Shown: positions 7,489 through 16,927, counted from the first letter of the stretch. The stretch: 64,000 nucleotides of DNA from Paramesorhizobium sp049065735 (GCF_049065735.1 NZ_JBAKHD010000001.1:62001-126000); one strand, 5' to 3'. A program made the numbers and translations. The notes: generated from the sequence alone by a model not told the origin.

Positions 7489-8400
7489 ATGACGCGCGCT
7501 TTCCTTTCCTCCGGCGATCTGATTGCTGATCGCCGTGCCCATTATGCCGAGATGATGTTCGAAGCGGGCGATTATGGAGGAGCGGCGGATGTGATGCGGC
7601 AGGCGCTGGAAATCGTGCCCGGCTGGGTGCCCGGCCTTTTCCGACTGGGCGAGATGGAGGAGGAGGTCGGCCATCCGGAAGCCGCCGCCAAGGCTTGGCG
7701 CGGCGTGCTCGAGGCCGACCCGGAAGACCGCTTCGGCGCAAGCCTGAAACTGGCCAGCATCGGCCTTGCCGACCGGCCCGACGCGCCGCCCACCGCCTAT
7801 GTCGAAACCCTGTTCGACGCCTACGCGCCCACTTTCGAGACGGCGCTCGTCGAAAAGCTCGATTATCGCGTCCCCGAGCTCCTTGCCGAAGCCATCGCAA
7901 GGGTCGGCACCCGCCGCTACCGCCACGCCATGGATCTCGGCTGCGGCACCGGGCTCATGGGCGAGCGCCTGCGCGCCGTTACCGATTATCTCGAAGGCAT
8001 CGACCTCTCGGATGCCATGCTGCGCAAGGCCGAGGAAAAGGGCATCTATGACCGCCTCCAAAAGGGCGATGTCAACGAGCTGGAAAAGCCGGATACGCCG
8101 GCGGACCTTGTCGTCGCCGCTGATGTGTTCGTCTATGTCGGCGCGCTCGACCGCGCCTTCGCCAATATCGCCGATGCGCTGGAGCCGGGCGGGCTTTTCG
8201 CCTTTTCCGTCGAGACGGATGACAGCTCGGACGAAGACCTGCTCCTCCAGCCCTCGCTCCGCTTCACCCATTCCTCCGCCTATATCCGCCGCCTCCTCGA
8301 TGAGCACGGCTTCGCCCCCATCGAAATGAGCAAGGCAACCATCCGTTACGACCGCGGCGAGCCGCTGACGGGCATCGTGACGGTGGCGCGGCGCCTCTAA
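7489..8400 (+). CDS. TPR-containing class I SAM-dependent methyltransferase
   Basis: A predicted methyltransferase of unknown substrate. Residues 1-80 resemble a tetratricopeptide pair (paired helices with GDYGGAADVMRQALE), and the Rossmann-like domain carries motif I MDLGCGTG near residue 147, followed by DLSDAML and a DLVVAADVFVYVG motif. ATG 7489 is preferred because TTG 7429 would add an unlikely 20-residue extension. It sits between the ligase/exonuclease operon and the helicase/PdeM operon, an unusual insertion into a repair cluster. No known link to that cluster is visible in its sequence. Confidence 0.85.
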   Translation: MTRAFLSSGDLIADRRAHYAEMMFEAGDYGGAADVMRQALEIVPGWVPGLFRLGEMEEEVGHPEAAAKAWRGVLEADPEDRFGASLKLASIGLADRPDAPPTAYVETLFDAYAPTFETALVEKLDYRVPELLAEAIARVGTRRYRHAMDLGCGTGLMGERLRAVTDYLEGIDLSDAMLRKAEEKGIYDRLQKGDVNELEKPDTPADLVVAADVFVYVGALDRAFANIADALEPGGLFAFSVETDDSSDEDLLLQPSLRFTHSSAYIRRLLDEHGFAPIEMSKATIRYDRGEPLTGIVTVARRL

Positions 8401-8462
8401 AACAAGAACAAAAGTGAACAAACCGCTTGGCGGCGGCGCGGTGGCGCATTAACTTCCTTCGC

Positions 8463-10982
8463 GTGACCCTGAACGCGAAGCCAGACCCCGCCGAAACGAC
8501 ATTCCCCCTGCCGGAACCATTCCTGAAATGGTTCCGCGACAAGGGCTGGCAGCCGCGTCTGCATCAATTGCAGCTTCTGGCCGAGGCGGAGCGGGGCCGG
8601 TCGATGCTGCTGATCGCCCCGACAGGCGCTGGCAAGACGCTGGCGGGCTTTCTACCGTCGCTGGTCGATCTGACGCGGCGGACGAAGCGCAAGCCGGGCA
8701 TGGCCCCGCGCGGCATTCACACGCTCTACATTTCGCCCTTGAAGGCGCTTGCGGTGGATATTCACCGCAATCTCGGCATCCCCGTCGAGGAGATGCAGCT
8801 TCCGATCACGATTGCAACGCGCACCGGCGACACGCCCGCCCACAAGCGCCAGCGTCAGAAGCTCGCGCCGCCGGACATTCTGCTGACGACGCCGGAACAG
8901 CTCGCGCTCCTCCTCGCCTCGAAGGATGCGGAGCGTTTCTTTGCCGATCTGCGCTATGTCGTGCTCGATGAATTGCACTCGCTGGTCATCTCCAAGCGCG
9001 GCCATCTCCTGTCGCTTGGGCTGGCGCGATTGCGGCAATTGCAGCCCAAGCTGCAAACCGTCGGCCTGTCCGCCACGGTGGCGGAGCCGGACGAATTGCG
9101 CCGCTGGCTGGTGAGCCAAGACGAAACAAAGCCCATGGCCGGGCTGATCACCGTGGAAGGAGGGGCAAAGCCCGACATTTCCATCCTTGAATCCGCCGAG
9201 CGCATCCCCTGGGCGGGGCATTCGGCCCGCTATGCCTTGCCGGATATCTACGAGGCGATCCGTGCCCACCGCACCACGCTGCTCTTCGTCAACACGCGCA
9301 GCCAGGCGGAAATGTTGTTTCAGGAACTCTGGCGTATCAATGAGGATACGCTGCCCATCGCGCTCCATCATGGCTCGCTCGATGCCGGGCAGCGGCGCAA
9401 GGTCGAGCAGGCCATGGCCGGAAACAGCCTGCGCGCTATCGTCGCCACCTCGACCCTCGACATGGGCATTGACTGGGGTGATGTCGATTTGGTCATCCAT
9501 GTCGGCGCGCCCAAGGGCGCGAGCCGCCTTGCCCAGCGCATCGGCCGCGCCAACCACCGCATGGACGAGCCGAGCCGCGCCATTCTCGTACCCGCCAACC
9601 GCTTTGAGGTGATGGAGTGCCGCGCCGCGCTCGACGCCAATTATCTGGGCGCACAGGATACACCGCCTCTGGCGGAAGGTGCGCTCGACGTGCTGGCACA
9701 GCATGTGCTGGGCATGGCTTGCGCCGCGCCGTTCGATGCCGACGCGCTTTACGCCGAAATCCGCACCGCCGCGCCCTATGCCGATCTGCCGCGCGAGACC
9801 TTCGACCGCATTCTCGACTTTGTCGCGACCGGCGGCTATGCGCTGAAGAGCTATGAGCGCTTCGCCAAGATCCGCAAGACGGCTGACGGCACCTGGCGCG
9901 TCAGCCATCCGCGCATTGCCCAGCAATATAGGCTCAACATCGGTACCATCGTCGAAGCGCCGGAGCTGAATGTACGGCTGACCAAATCGGGGCGCGGCAA
10001 GGCCTATGGCGGGCGGGTGCTGGGCAAGATCGAGGAATATTTCCTTGAGAGCATGACGCCGGGCGACACCTTCCTCTTCGCGGGCAAGGTGCTGCGCTTC
10101 GAAGGCATCCGCGACAATGAGTGCATCGCCTCCAATGCCGCCGGGCAGGATGCGAAAATTCCCATCTATGCCGGCGGTAAATTTCCGCTCTCGACCTATC
10201 TGGCAGGCGAGGTCCGCGCCATGCTGGCCGATCCCGCTCGCTGGGATGCGCTGCCAACCCAGGTGCATGAATGGCTGGACATCCAGCGCAGGAAATCCAT
10301 CCTCCCCCAAGCGGGGGAACTGCTAGTCGAGACCTTTCCGCGCGGGTCACGCTATTACATGGTCGCCTATCCCTTCGAGGGCCGGCTCGCCCACCAGACG
10401 CTCGGCATGCTCTTGACGCGGCGACTGGAGCGGGCGAGGGCGCGGCCCCTCGGCTTCGTCGCGACGGATTATTCGCTCGGCGTCTGGGCGCTCAATGATC
10501 TGGGCCGCATGTTTCGCTCAGGCGAGCTGCCACTTAGCCAGCTTTTCGACGAGGACATGCTGGGCGACGATCTCGAAGCATGGATGGATGAAAGCTATCT
10601 CCTGAAGCGCACCTTTCGCAATTGCGCCGTTATTTCCGGGCTGATCGAGCGGCGTCATCCGGGGCAGGAGAAGACCGGGCGCCAGGTGACGGTTTCGACC
10701 GATCTGATCTATGACGTGCTGCGCACCCACGAGCCGGACCACATCCTGCTCAAGGCCACCCGCGCCGACGCCGCTACTGGCCTTCTCGACATCCGCCGCC
10801 TGGCCGATATGCTCGCGCGCATCAAGGGCCGAATCGTCCATCGCGACCTCGAGCAGATTTCCCCGCTGGCCGTGCCGGTCATGCTGGAAATCGGCAGGGA
10901 ATCGGTGGCGGGCGAGGCGAATGACGTGCTTCTGGCCGAAGCCGCCGATGAACTGATCCGCGAGGTAATGGGAGACATATGA
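8463..10982 (+). CDS. Ligase-associated DEXH helicase (Lhr-Core family)
   Basis: An ATP-dependent 3'-5' DNA helicase/translocase of the Lhr-Core group. It has Walker A APTGAGKT, DEXH-box VVLDELHSL, SAT motif GLSATV and motif VI QRIGRANHR, followed by a winged-helix and beta-barrel region and a long C-terminal domain. The total of about 840 residues matches Lhr-Core proteins that cluster with ligase, exonuclease and PdeM. The start is uncertain: GTG 8463 and TTG 8427 are both in frame and neither has a good ribosome site. The stop overlaps the PdeM start (ATGA). A GAAC-N6-GAAC pair lies just upstream at 8406-8419. Confidence 0.93.
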   Translation: MTLNAKPDPAETTFPLPEPFLKWFRDKGWQPRLHQLQLLAEAERGRSMLLIAPTGAGKTLAGFLPSLVDLTRRTKRKPGMAPRGIHTLYISPLKALAVDIHRNLGIPVEEMQLPITIATRTGDTPAHKRQRQKLAPPDILLTTPEQLALLLASKDAERFFADLRYVVLDELHSLVISKRGHLLSLGLARLRQLQPKLQTVGLSATVAEPDELRRWLVSQDETKPMAGLITVEGGAKPDISILESAERIPWAGHSARYALPDIYEAIRAHRTTLLFVNTRSQAEMLFQELWRINEDTLPIALHHGSLDAGQRRKVEQAMAGNSLRAIVATSTLDMGIDWGDVDLVIHVGAPKGASRLAQRIGRANHRMDEPSRAILVPANRFEVMECRAALDANYLGAQDTPPLAEGALDVLAQHVLGMACAAPFDADALYAEIRTAAPYADLPRETFDRILDFVATGGYALKSYERFAKIRKTADGTWRVSHPRIAQQYRLNIGTIVEAPELNVRLTKSGRGKAYGGRVLGKIEEYFLESMTPGDTFLFAGKVLRFEGIRDNECIASNAAGQDAKIPIYAGGKFPLSTYLAGEVRAMLADPARWDALPTQVHEWLDIQRRKSILPQAGELLVETFPRGSRYYMVAYPFEGRLAHQTLGMLLTRRLERARARPLGFVATDYSLGVWALNDLGRMFRSGELPLSQLFDEDMLGDDLEAWMDESYLLKRTFRNCAVISGLIERRHPGQEKTGRQVTVSTDLIYDVLRTHEPDHILLKATRADAATGLLDIRRLADMLARIKGRIVHRDLEQISPLAVPVMLEIGRESVAGEANDVLLAEAADELIREVMGDI

Positions 10983-11692
10983 CCGTAATGCTACGCATGG
11001 GAGAGGGGCATGGCGCGGCAAGGGCGGCCATCGCAGGCGTGGAAGCGTTATGCGACCCCGCAGGCGCGCTCTATTTCCCCGACATGCGGCTGCTTGTCGT
11101 CTCGGATTTGCATCTGGAAAAAGGCTCCTCCTTCGCCCGGCGCGGCATGCTGCTGCCGCCTTATGACACCGCCGCCACGCTCGACCTGCTCGCCGCCGTC
11201 ATCGCTCGCCATAATCCGGCGATCGTGGTGAGCCTCGGCGATAGTTTTCACGATGGCCAAGCCTCCGCCCGCTTGCCTGCGCCTTATGTCTTCAGGCTGA
11301 AGCATCTCATGGCCGGACGCGAATGGATATGGATATCAGGCAACCACGATCCGGAAAGCCCGGTGGACTTGCCGGGGGATGTCGCCGATGAGCTGGCATT
11401 CGGGCCCCTCATCTTCCGCCATGAGCCGCAAAAAGGCAGCGCACCGGGCGAGATCGCCGGACACCTTCACCCGGCTGCCAAGATCATCCGCCGCGGCCGC
11501 TCCGTCCGCCGTCCCTGCTTCGCCAGCGACGGCGAGCGCCTGATCATGCCCGCCTTCGGCGCTTATACGGGTGCGCTCAACGTGCTGGACCGGGCCTTCC
11601 GCGGGCTGTTCGCGGAGGAGCGGTTTCTGGCGTTCATGCTGGGAAGCGACAGGGTCTATGCGATCCGGCGGGGGATGCTGGTTGGGGGGTAG
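10979..11692 (+). CDS. pdeM: Ligase-associated metallophosphoesterase PdeM
   Basis: A calcineurin-like phosphoesterase of 237 residues with the ordered metal-binding motifs SDLHLEKG, GDSFHD, GNHD and GHLHP. These define the DNA-damage-associated PdeM family, which acts as a DNA nuclease/phosphoesterase beside Lhr-Core helicases. The start overlaps the helicase stop by four bases (ATGA), so the two are translationally coupled. Together with the divergent ligase and exonuclease genes it completes the four-protein repair set. Confidence 0.92.
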   Translation: MTVMLRMGEGHGAARAAIAGVEALCDPAGALYFPDMRLLVVSDLHLEKGSSFARRGMLLPPYDTAATLDLLAAVIARHNPAIVVSLGDSFHDGQASARLPAPYVFRLKHLMAGREWIWISGNHDPESPVDLPGDVADELAFGPLIFRHEPQKGSAPGEIAGHLHPAAKIIRRGRSVRRPCFASDGERLIMPAFGAYTGALNVLDRAFRGLFAEERFLAFMLGSDRVYAIRRGMLVGG

Positions 11693-11712
11693 GGGGAGGG
11701 AGGGCGCCCGGC

Positions 11713-12540
11713 TCAATCCTTCCTGAACAACAACCTCCCGAACCACCCCGTAAACACCGCCAGAAACACAGCAAACAAACCATATAAAAACCCATGGTTC
11801 TGCGCCGCATCATAGATGCGATACTCGAGCCCCGCCTTGATGATCTGCAGGCTGGTGTCCGCCTCGCGTAAAAACGTGCCGTTGCGGAACAGGAGCGCGC
11901 GGGCCTTGTGCCGCCCCACCGGCACATTCGCGGGAAGCGAGAGCGTGGCGCGGAAGAGGGTCGGTGAGATGAACTCCACGCCGCCGACGCGCTGGGTGTA
12001 GAGCCCGTCCCGCGTTTTCATCTCGCGCAGTTGCTGATCGAATTGCCTGATGTCCTCGGGCGGGTTTTCCGACGCAACCGCCGCAAGGTGGAAATTGTCG
12101 ACGCCGATCGAAAGCTGCTGGTAGACCTTTGGCTCAGCGATGTCCTGCAGGCTGCGGGTCGAGGCGAGGGAATAGGAGAGCGGCACGCCGAGGAAAGTCT
12201 GCGATTCCGCATTCACCCACACGCCGAGATAACGGCTCTTCTTGCGGATGACGAGATCGCGGTCGGGGCCTTGCAGGACGACGATGATGTCATAGCGCCC
12301 GTGCCGCCTGACCAGCGGGTCGGCATTGTCGAGCGCGCCGAAGATGGTGAGGTCCGTTCCTCGGAAATTCGAGGTGATGGCGATGGTTTCCGTGGAAAGG
12401 CCGATCTCGATCGTCTCGGCTTGCTCGGGGGCGCCGGCGGCGACCTCTTCCAGCTGTGCTGTCTGCGCAAAGGCGGGCACGGCCGCAAGAAGAGCGACGC
12501 TCGCAGCCAAGATTGGAGAGGAAAGGCGGCGGGCAGGCAT
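11713..12540 (-). CDS. TIGR02186-family membrane-anchored protein
   Basis: A protein of about 275 residues with an N-terminal signal peptide ending near AFA and a C-terminal transmembrane helix (GFLYGLFAVFLAVFTGWFG), so most of it is periplasmic. This architecture and its position immediately downstream of a TauE/SafE permease match the TIGR02186 family, whose biochemical role is unknown. ATG 12540 is chosen because the frame upstream of it overlaps the permease gene and lacks a signal peptide. It is probably co-transcribed with the permease and may assist export of a sulfur-containing anion, which is inference. Confidence 0.85.
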   Translation of the reverse strand: MPARRLSSPILAASVALLAAVPAFAQTAQLEEVAAGAPEQAETIEIGLSTETIAITSNFRGTDLTIFGALDNADPLVRRHGRYDIIVVLQGPDRDLVIRKKSRYLGVWVNAESQTFLGVPLSYSLASTRSLQDIAEPKVYQQLSIGVDNFHLAAVASENPPEDIRQFDQQLREMKTRDGLYTQRVGGVEFISPTLFRATLSLPANVPVGRHKARALLFRNGTFLREADTSLQIIKAGLEYRIYDAAQNHGFLYGLFAVFLAVFTGWFGRLLFRKD

Positions 12541-12544
12541 CGGC

Positions 12545-13486
12545 TTACCCGTTCGCAAGGGATATAGAGAACAGATTGTCCGGCCTGATGAACAGGCTGA
12601 AGGCGAGGCGCAGCGCCACCGCGAGCACGAGCAGGGCAAGCAGGAGGCGAAGCTGTTCGCCGCGCAGCTTCTGCCCGGCGCGCGCGCCATATTGCGCGCC
12701 GATCACGCCGCCCAGCATCAATAGCAGCGCCAGCACGATATCGACCGAATGGTTGGTCATCGCCTGCATCACCGTGGCGAAGGCGGTGACGAAGGTGACC
12801 TGGAACAGCGACGTACCGATGACGACATTGGTCGGCACGCGCAAGAGATAGATCAGCGCCGGCACCATGATGAAGCCGCCGCCCACGCCCATGATCGCGG
12901 CGAGCACGCCGATGAGGAAACCGAGCCCCAGCACGGGAATGACGCTGACATAGATCTTCGAAGCGCGGAACCGCATCTTCAGCGGCAGCCTATGCACCCA
13001 ATTGTGCTGGCCGGGCCGCTTCAGCGTGGCGGTCTGCCCCTGGCGCACGCGCTGCAGCGCCCGCCAGCTCTCGATCAGCATCAGCCCGCCGACCGTCCCG
13101 AGCAGGATCACATAGAGCAGCGAGACGATGAGATCGAGTTGGCCGAGTTCGCGCAGCAGCGAGAACAGATAGATCCCGACGAGCGAGCCGACGAGCCCCC
13201 CCACAACGAGAAGTAGCCCTAGCTTGATATCCAGCGTGCGGCGCTTGAAATGGGCGAGCGCCCCGGAAACCGAGGAGGCGATGACCTGGTTGACCCCCGT
13301 CGCCACCGCGACCGCCGGCGGGATGTTGTAGAAGATCAGGAGCGGCGTGATCAGGAACCCGCCGCTGACGCCGAACATGCCCGAAAGAAAGCCGACCGCC
13401 GCCCCCATGCCGAGAATGACCAGCATGTTGACCGATATTTCCGCAATGGGGAGATAGATGCCCAATTCCGAACCCGGTGAATGCAT
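12545..13486 (-). CDS. TauE/SafE family sulfite/organosulfonate exporter
   Basis: A 313-residue polytopic membrane protein with about eight hydrophobic helices arranged as two repeats. Each repeat begins with the Gly-rich signature of the TauE/SafE family (GFLSGMFGVSGGFLITP in the first, GVLAAIMGVGGGFIMVP in the second). The family exports sulfite, sulfoacetate and similar anions. The stop lies four bases before the TIGR02186 gene, giving a two-gene operon. The exact substrate cannot be told from sequence. Confidence 0.9.
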   Translation of the reverse strand: MHSPGSELGIYLPIAEISVNMLVILGMGAAVGFLSGMFGVSGGFLITPLLIFYNIPPAVAVATGVNQVIASSVSGALAHFKRRTLDIKLGLLLVVGGLVGSLVGIYLFSLLRELGQLDLIVSLLYVILLGTVGGLMLIESWRALQRVRQGQTATLKRPGQHNWVHRLPLKMRFRASKIYVSVIPVLGLGFLIGVLAAIMGVGGGFIMVPALIYLLRVPTNVVIGTSLFQVTFVTAFATVMQAMTNHSVDIVLALLLMLGGVIGAQYGARAGQKLRGEQLRLLLALLVLAVALRLAFSLFIRPDNLFSISLANG

Positions 13487-13695
13487 GATCCATAACCGAA
13501 GGCCAGCGCCGGCAAAGCCGCGGACTTTTCGGCCGGATCATACGGATGAAACAACGCCTTGGCGACGCAACCCGCCGGCATCTTGAAAATCAACTAAGCG
13601 TTACCGGGATAATCTCGACGGAAAAAGGGCGCTGGCCCGAGAGCGCGCTTTTTATGCCAACATGCGGCAGAATCATCACATTTTCGGCCTTCCTT

Positions 13696-13835
13696 TCCTT
13701 CCCCCTTGCGGGGAAGGTGGCCCAAAGGGTCGGGTGGGGGTGGTGACGTTTGCGCTTGCTTCGAAGAATGTAGCGCATCCGTCACCACCCCCATCCGCCC
13801 GCTGACGCGGGCACCTTCCCCGCAAGGGGGAAGGA
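13696..13835. repeat. Long intergenic palindromic repeat, family A copy 1
   Basis: Outer arms CCTTCCCCCTTGCGGGGAAGG and its complement, with inner arms GGGGGTGGTGACG/CGTCACCACCCCC, enclose a short variable centre. The same architecture recurs at 45243-45384 and, inverted and mosaic, at 23874-24071. It lies between the TauE-like gene and the PodJ-like gene and fills most of that gap. Confidence 0.85.
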
Positions 13836-13846
13836 GGGAGCCGTAC

Positions 13847-16783
13847 CTACTGCTTCGCCGCCATTGAAAGCTGCTGGTTCTGCTTCAAGAGCGCCTCCAC
13901 CAGCGGCTGATCGACATCGCCGGTGGGCTTCATGCCATTGGCCTTCTGGAAGGCGGCGATGGCCTGGCGGGTTTTGGCGCCCATCACGCCATCAGGCGTG
14001 CCGGCGTCATAGCCGCTGCGGCTGAGGATGAGCTGGATGTTGCGCACGGCCTTCTTCATGTCCACTGTGCCCGTTGTCATGGGCTGGCTTTCCAGCCATG
14101 CGTCCGGCACGTCAACCGAATTGGCGGCCTCATTGAGAGGTTTTGCCTTCCATAGCGACACCATCCCCTTGGCGCGCTCCAGCTGCTCCGGCTTCAGCGA
14201 CCCTGCGATGGCGTCGCGCTTCTGCTCCGCGTCCTTGTCGCCCGATTGGGCGGCGAGCGCGAACCATTTGTAGCTCTCTTCCAAGTTCTGCGGCATTCCC
14301 AGGCCCTTGGCGGCGAGGATGCCGAGATTGAACTGGCTGTCCTTCACGCCAAGCTCCGCCGCCTTGATGAACCAGCGTACGGCATTGTTGTTGTCAGGCG
14401 TGCCGTCCGGCCCCATGGCGTAGAGCACGGCGAGATTGTGCATCGCGCTCGCATTGCCCTGCTCGGCGGCCTTCTGGTACCAATCCCTGGCCTTTGCCGT
14501 ATCGCGTGGCATGCCAAGGCCCTTTTCGTTGAAATTGCCGAGCCGGTATTGCGCCGGAGCAAAGCCCTTGGACGCCGCAAGCTCATACCACTGCGCCGCC
14601 TTGGCATAGTCGCTCTGGACGCCGCGTCCGTCCGTATAGCGGTTGCCGATCTCGAACAGCGCCTTCGGGTCGCCGTTTGCCGCGGCCTCGCGCAAGGCCT
14701 GGGGACCGGCTTCCTCAGGAATTTCAGGAATTGCGGCCTGTTGTGAGCCCGTATCGGCCTGTGCCGGGGCGCTGGTTTCAGGAACCGGAGCGGTCGCCTC
14801 GGCCTGCGGTGCCGGCTCCGCCGGCTCAGGCGCGGCGGTTGCCGCCCGCGTGTTGAGCATTACCGTGTCGGCGGGCGCGGAAGGCGCCGGCTGTTCGGCT
14901 GGCGTCTCGGGCGTGACGGCGCGGGGTTCCGCGTCCGGCTGCTTTTCCGGTACGGCGGCGGTGCTGCGCGTGTCGAGCGAAGGCGCGGCGGCGGGCGCTT
15001 CGGTTACATTGGCGGCGTCGCCAAAATCGCCCTGCCGGTCGTCCCGCGCGAGGAAGGCGGTGCCCACCTGCAATCCGGCCATCGCGATCATGATCGCCGC
15101 GATGGCCATCAGGATGGGCTTGCGCTGTCGCTGGAGAACGCCGCCCGACGCCGCCCGCTTCTTCGCCTGCGGCTTCTCGGCTGTCTTCTTCAGGCGCTCG
15201 GATTCTGCCGCCGCCGCTTGCGCGGCCCGGCGCGCGGCGATGATGTAATCCGCCTTGCCCGCATCGCCAGGCGCTTCGCCGCCGCGCTCGCGGCGCTCGT
15301 CGCGTACCCGCTTCAGGATCGTGTTGAGATCGGGCATTCCGGAGCCCGGCTCCAGCGGCTGGTTGGCGAGCTTGATATCAGCTTCATCGAGCGGCTCGGC
15401 GATGGCGTCCATTTTCGTCATGGAGTCAAAGCCTGGTTCCGCCTTCTGTGCGCCCTTGGCCGTTTCGGCCTTCACGTCGCCATTGCTCCGGCCTTTGACG
15501 GCTTTCGCCAGGCCGCCGAACATGGATTTGCGGCCCTCGCGTTCGCTTGCCTTGGGCGCGGCCCGGCCGTCGCTCTTGAGGGCCGCGAGCGCTGCTTCCG
15601 CCGCCGCCGCGGCGGGCGAGCGCGGCATGGCCTGGGTTTCGCTTTCGAAGGGCAGGGGAGCCGTGGAAACTGCACTCTTGCGTGGCAGCTCTATCGGGGC
15701 GCTACCGGGCTTCGCCACTTCTTCTTCGAGCCGTCCGAGCCGGTCGACGATTTTGATGAGCGTGTCATGGATCGTCTCGAAGGTCCGGCTGCTGCGCTCA
15801 TCCGTCCGGCGGGTCAGCGCTTCCAGCGACTTCAGATCTTCCGCGAGCTGCCGCGCGATTGCCGCATCGCCCGACGAGCCGTTCTTGACCACATGGCGGA
15901 TTGCGTCTTCCGCCGCCTGCCGCGCCGCGTCGAGCATGGTGTCTCGGCTCGATTTGAGCGACCGCTCGATGGAATCGAGCCGCTGTTCCAGCACAGGCAT
16001 ACGCGGATCGGGCTTCGCCAGATGGCGGGCGATTTCCGCCACTTGCGCCTCGAGATTGCGGAACACCTCATGCCCCGGAAAGCTCGTATGCATGGCCGAT
16101 TGCGCGGCGGCATTGACCGAGAGCTGCTGCGAAATGTCTTCGAGCCGGCCTTCGAGGCTTTCGATCAGCCGTGCGTCGTGGAGGCTGCCGGTGTAATGGT
16201 CGTCGAGCCGCTGCGCCAGTTCCTCGAAGCGGCGGTCGATCTCGCGGATGAAGGTCGGGTCCGGCATGACGGAGCGCTCTTCCGCCGCCTCGATCTGCCG
16301 CGTCAGGTCCGCCAGCCTCTCCTCGATGCGCTCCAGCCGCCGCGCCTCGTTCGGGTCCGGGCGGCGGGACATGCTGGTGGAAAGGATCGCCCGGCTGATC
16401 TCATCCAGCCGCTCATCCATCTGCCGCATGAAGGCGGGCGCGTTGAGGTCGCCATGCCCATGTCGCTGTTCGAAGGCATCGAAGCGCTCGTCCAGCGAAT
16501 CCCAGCGGTGGGTCAGACGGCGCAGGGACTCTTCCCGCGCGAGCGTCTGTACAGTGCGTTTCAGTTCGCCGATTTCGTCATGCAGGTCGCTGCGATACGG
16601 CCGCGGAAAGATGCTTTCCTCGTCGGCGTAATAGGAGCGCTCGGCCGGTGCGCGGACCGAGTCCAGTCCCTTGAGCCTGCTCTCCAGCTCTTCGAGCGTG
16701 CGGTTCAGCCCATCCAGCGATGACGGCGCCCGGCGGGTGCGCTGCGCATTGAGATCCTCGAGAGGGGAACGCTGGTTTTTCAT
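13847..16783 (-). CDS. podJ: PodJ-like polar localization factor with Sel1 repeats and peptidoglycan-binding domain
   Basis: Predicted cell-pole organiser. The order is: a long coiled-coil, charged cytoplasmic region (about residues 1-330), a disordered basic stretch, a single transmembrane helix near 560 (ILMAIAAIMIAMAGLQVG), a Pro/Ala-rich periplasmic linker, about four Sel1 repeats (roughly 725-870) and a C-terminal peptidoglycan-binding domain ending near KANGMKPTG. This is the PodJ architecture. As I recall, PodJ of Sinorhizobium also neighbours beta-oxidation genes, as here. ATG 16783 is preferred to TTG 16786. A TTAA-N7-TTAAC site and a GANTC site upstream fit cell-cycle control. At about 978 residues it is somewhat shorter than some rhizobial PodJ proteins. 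Confidence 0.8.
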   Translation of the reverse strand: MKNQRSPLEDLNAQRTRRAPSSLDGLNRTLEELESRLKGLDSVRAPAERSYYADEESIFPRPYRSDLHDEIGELKRTVQTLAREESLRRLTHRWDSLDERFDAFEQRHGHGDLNAPAFMRQMDERLDEISRAILSTSMSRRPDPNEARRLERIEERLADLTRQIEAAEERSVMPDPTFIREIDRRFEELAQRLDDHYTGSLHDARLIESLEGRLEDISQQLSVNAAAQSAMHTSFPGHEVFRNLEAQVAEIARHLAKPDPRMPVLEQRLDSIERSLKSSRDTMLDAARQAAEDAIRHVVKNGSSGDAAIARQLAEDLKSLEALTRRTDERSSRTFETIHDTLIKIVDRLGRLEEEVAKPGSAPIELPRKSAVSTAPLPFESETQAMPRSPAAAAAEAALAALKSDGRAAPKASEREGRKSMFGGLAKAVKGRSNGDVKAETAKGAQKAEPGFDSMTKMDAIAEPLDEADIKLANQPLEPGSGMPDLNTILKRVRDERRERGGEAPGDAGKADYIIAARRAAQAAAAESERLKKTAEKPQAKKRAASGGVLQRQRKPILMAIAAIMIAMAGLQVGTAFLARDDRQGDFGDAANVTEAPAAAPSLDTRSTAAVPEKQPDAEPRAVTPETPAEQPAPSAPADTVMLNTRAATAAPEPAEPAPQAEATAPVPETSAPAQADTGSQQAAIPEIPEEAGPQALREAAANGDPKALFEIGNRYTDGRGVQSDYAKAAQWYELAASKGFAPAQYRLGNFNEKGLGMPRDTAKARDWYQKAAEQGNASAMHNLAVLYAMGPDGTPDNNNAVRWFIKAAELGVKDSQFNLGILAAKGLGMPQNLEESYKWFALAAQSGDKDAEQKRDAIAGSLKPEQLERAKGMVSLWKAKPLNEAANSVDVPDAWLESQPMTTGTVDMKKAVRNIQLILSRSGYDAGTPDGVMGAKTRQAIAAFQKANGMKPTGDVDQPLVEALLKQNQQLSMAAKQ

Positions 16784-16853
16784 CAAACTGCCCGCTTTGC
16801 AAACTTTCTACGCCGCCACGACCTGAGGTCGCAAGCCCGTGGAAAAAGATTAC

Positions 16854-16858
16854 GAATC
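16854..16858. promoter_or_regulatory. GANTC (CcrM) methylation site in podJ promoter region
   Basis: GAATC occurs 71 bases upstream of the PodJ-like start, between the start and the CtrA-type box. GANTC is the CcrM target used with GcrA, whose gene is in this window. A single site is not significant on its own. Confidence 0.4.
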
Positions 16859-16911
16859 TCTGACCACGGATTACCGACCCGATAGCTTTGTCAAAACGTG
16901 GTAAACAACCC

Positions 16912-16927
16912 GTTAATCCCTGTTTAA
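16912..16927 (-). promoter_or_regulatory. CtrA-type binding site upstream of podJ
   Basis: On the minus strand, which is the coding strand of the PodJ-like gene, the sequence reads TTAA-N7-TTAAC, an exact match to the alphaproteobacterial CtrA consensus. It lies about 130 bases before the start codon, in a 370-base intergenic region otherwise without genes. Binding is inferred. Confidence 0.6.

Noticed and set aside
8652..10310. A 550-codon frame on the minus strand inside the helicase gene
   Set aside because: The plus strand carries ordered helicase motifs; the minus frame is a shadow of high G+C codon use.
15218..16723. A 500-codon open frame on the plus strand opposite the PodJ-like gene
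   Set aside because: It is the complement of a long G+C-rich gene with clear domains; no ribosome site, no recognised motifs and the opposite frame is the coding one.
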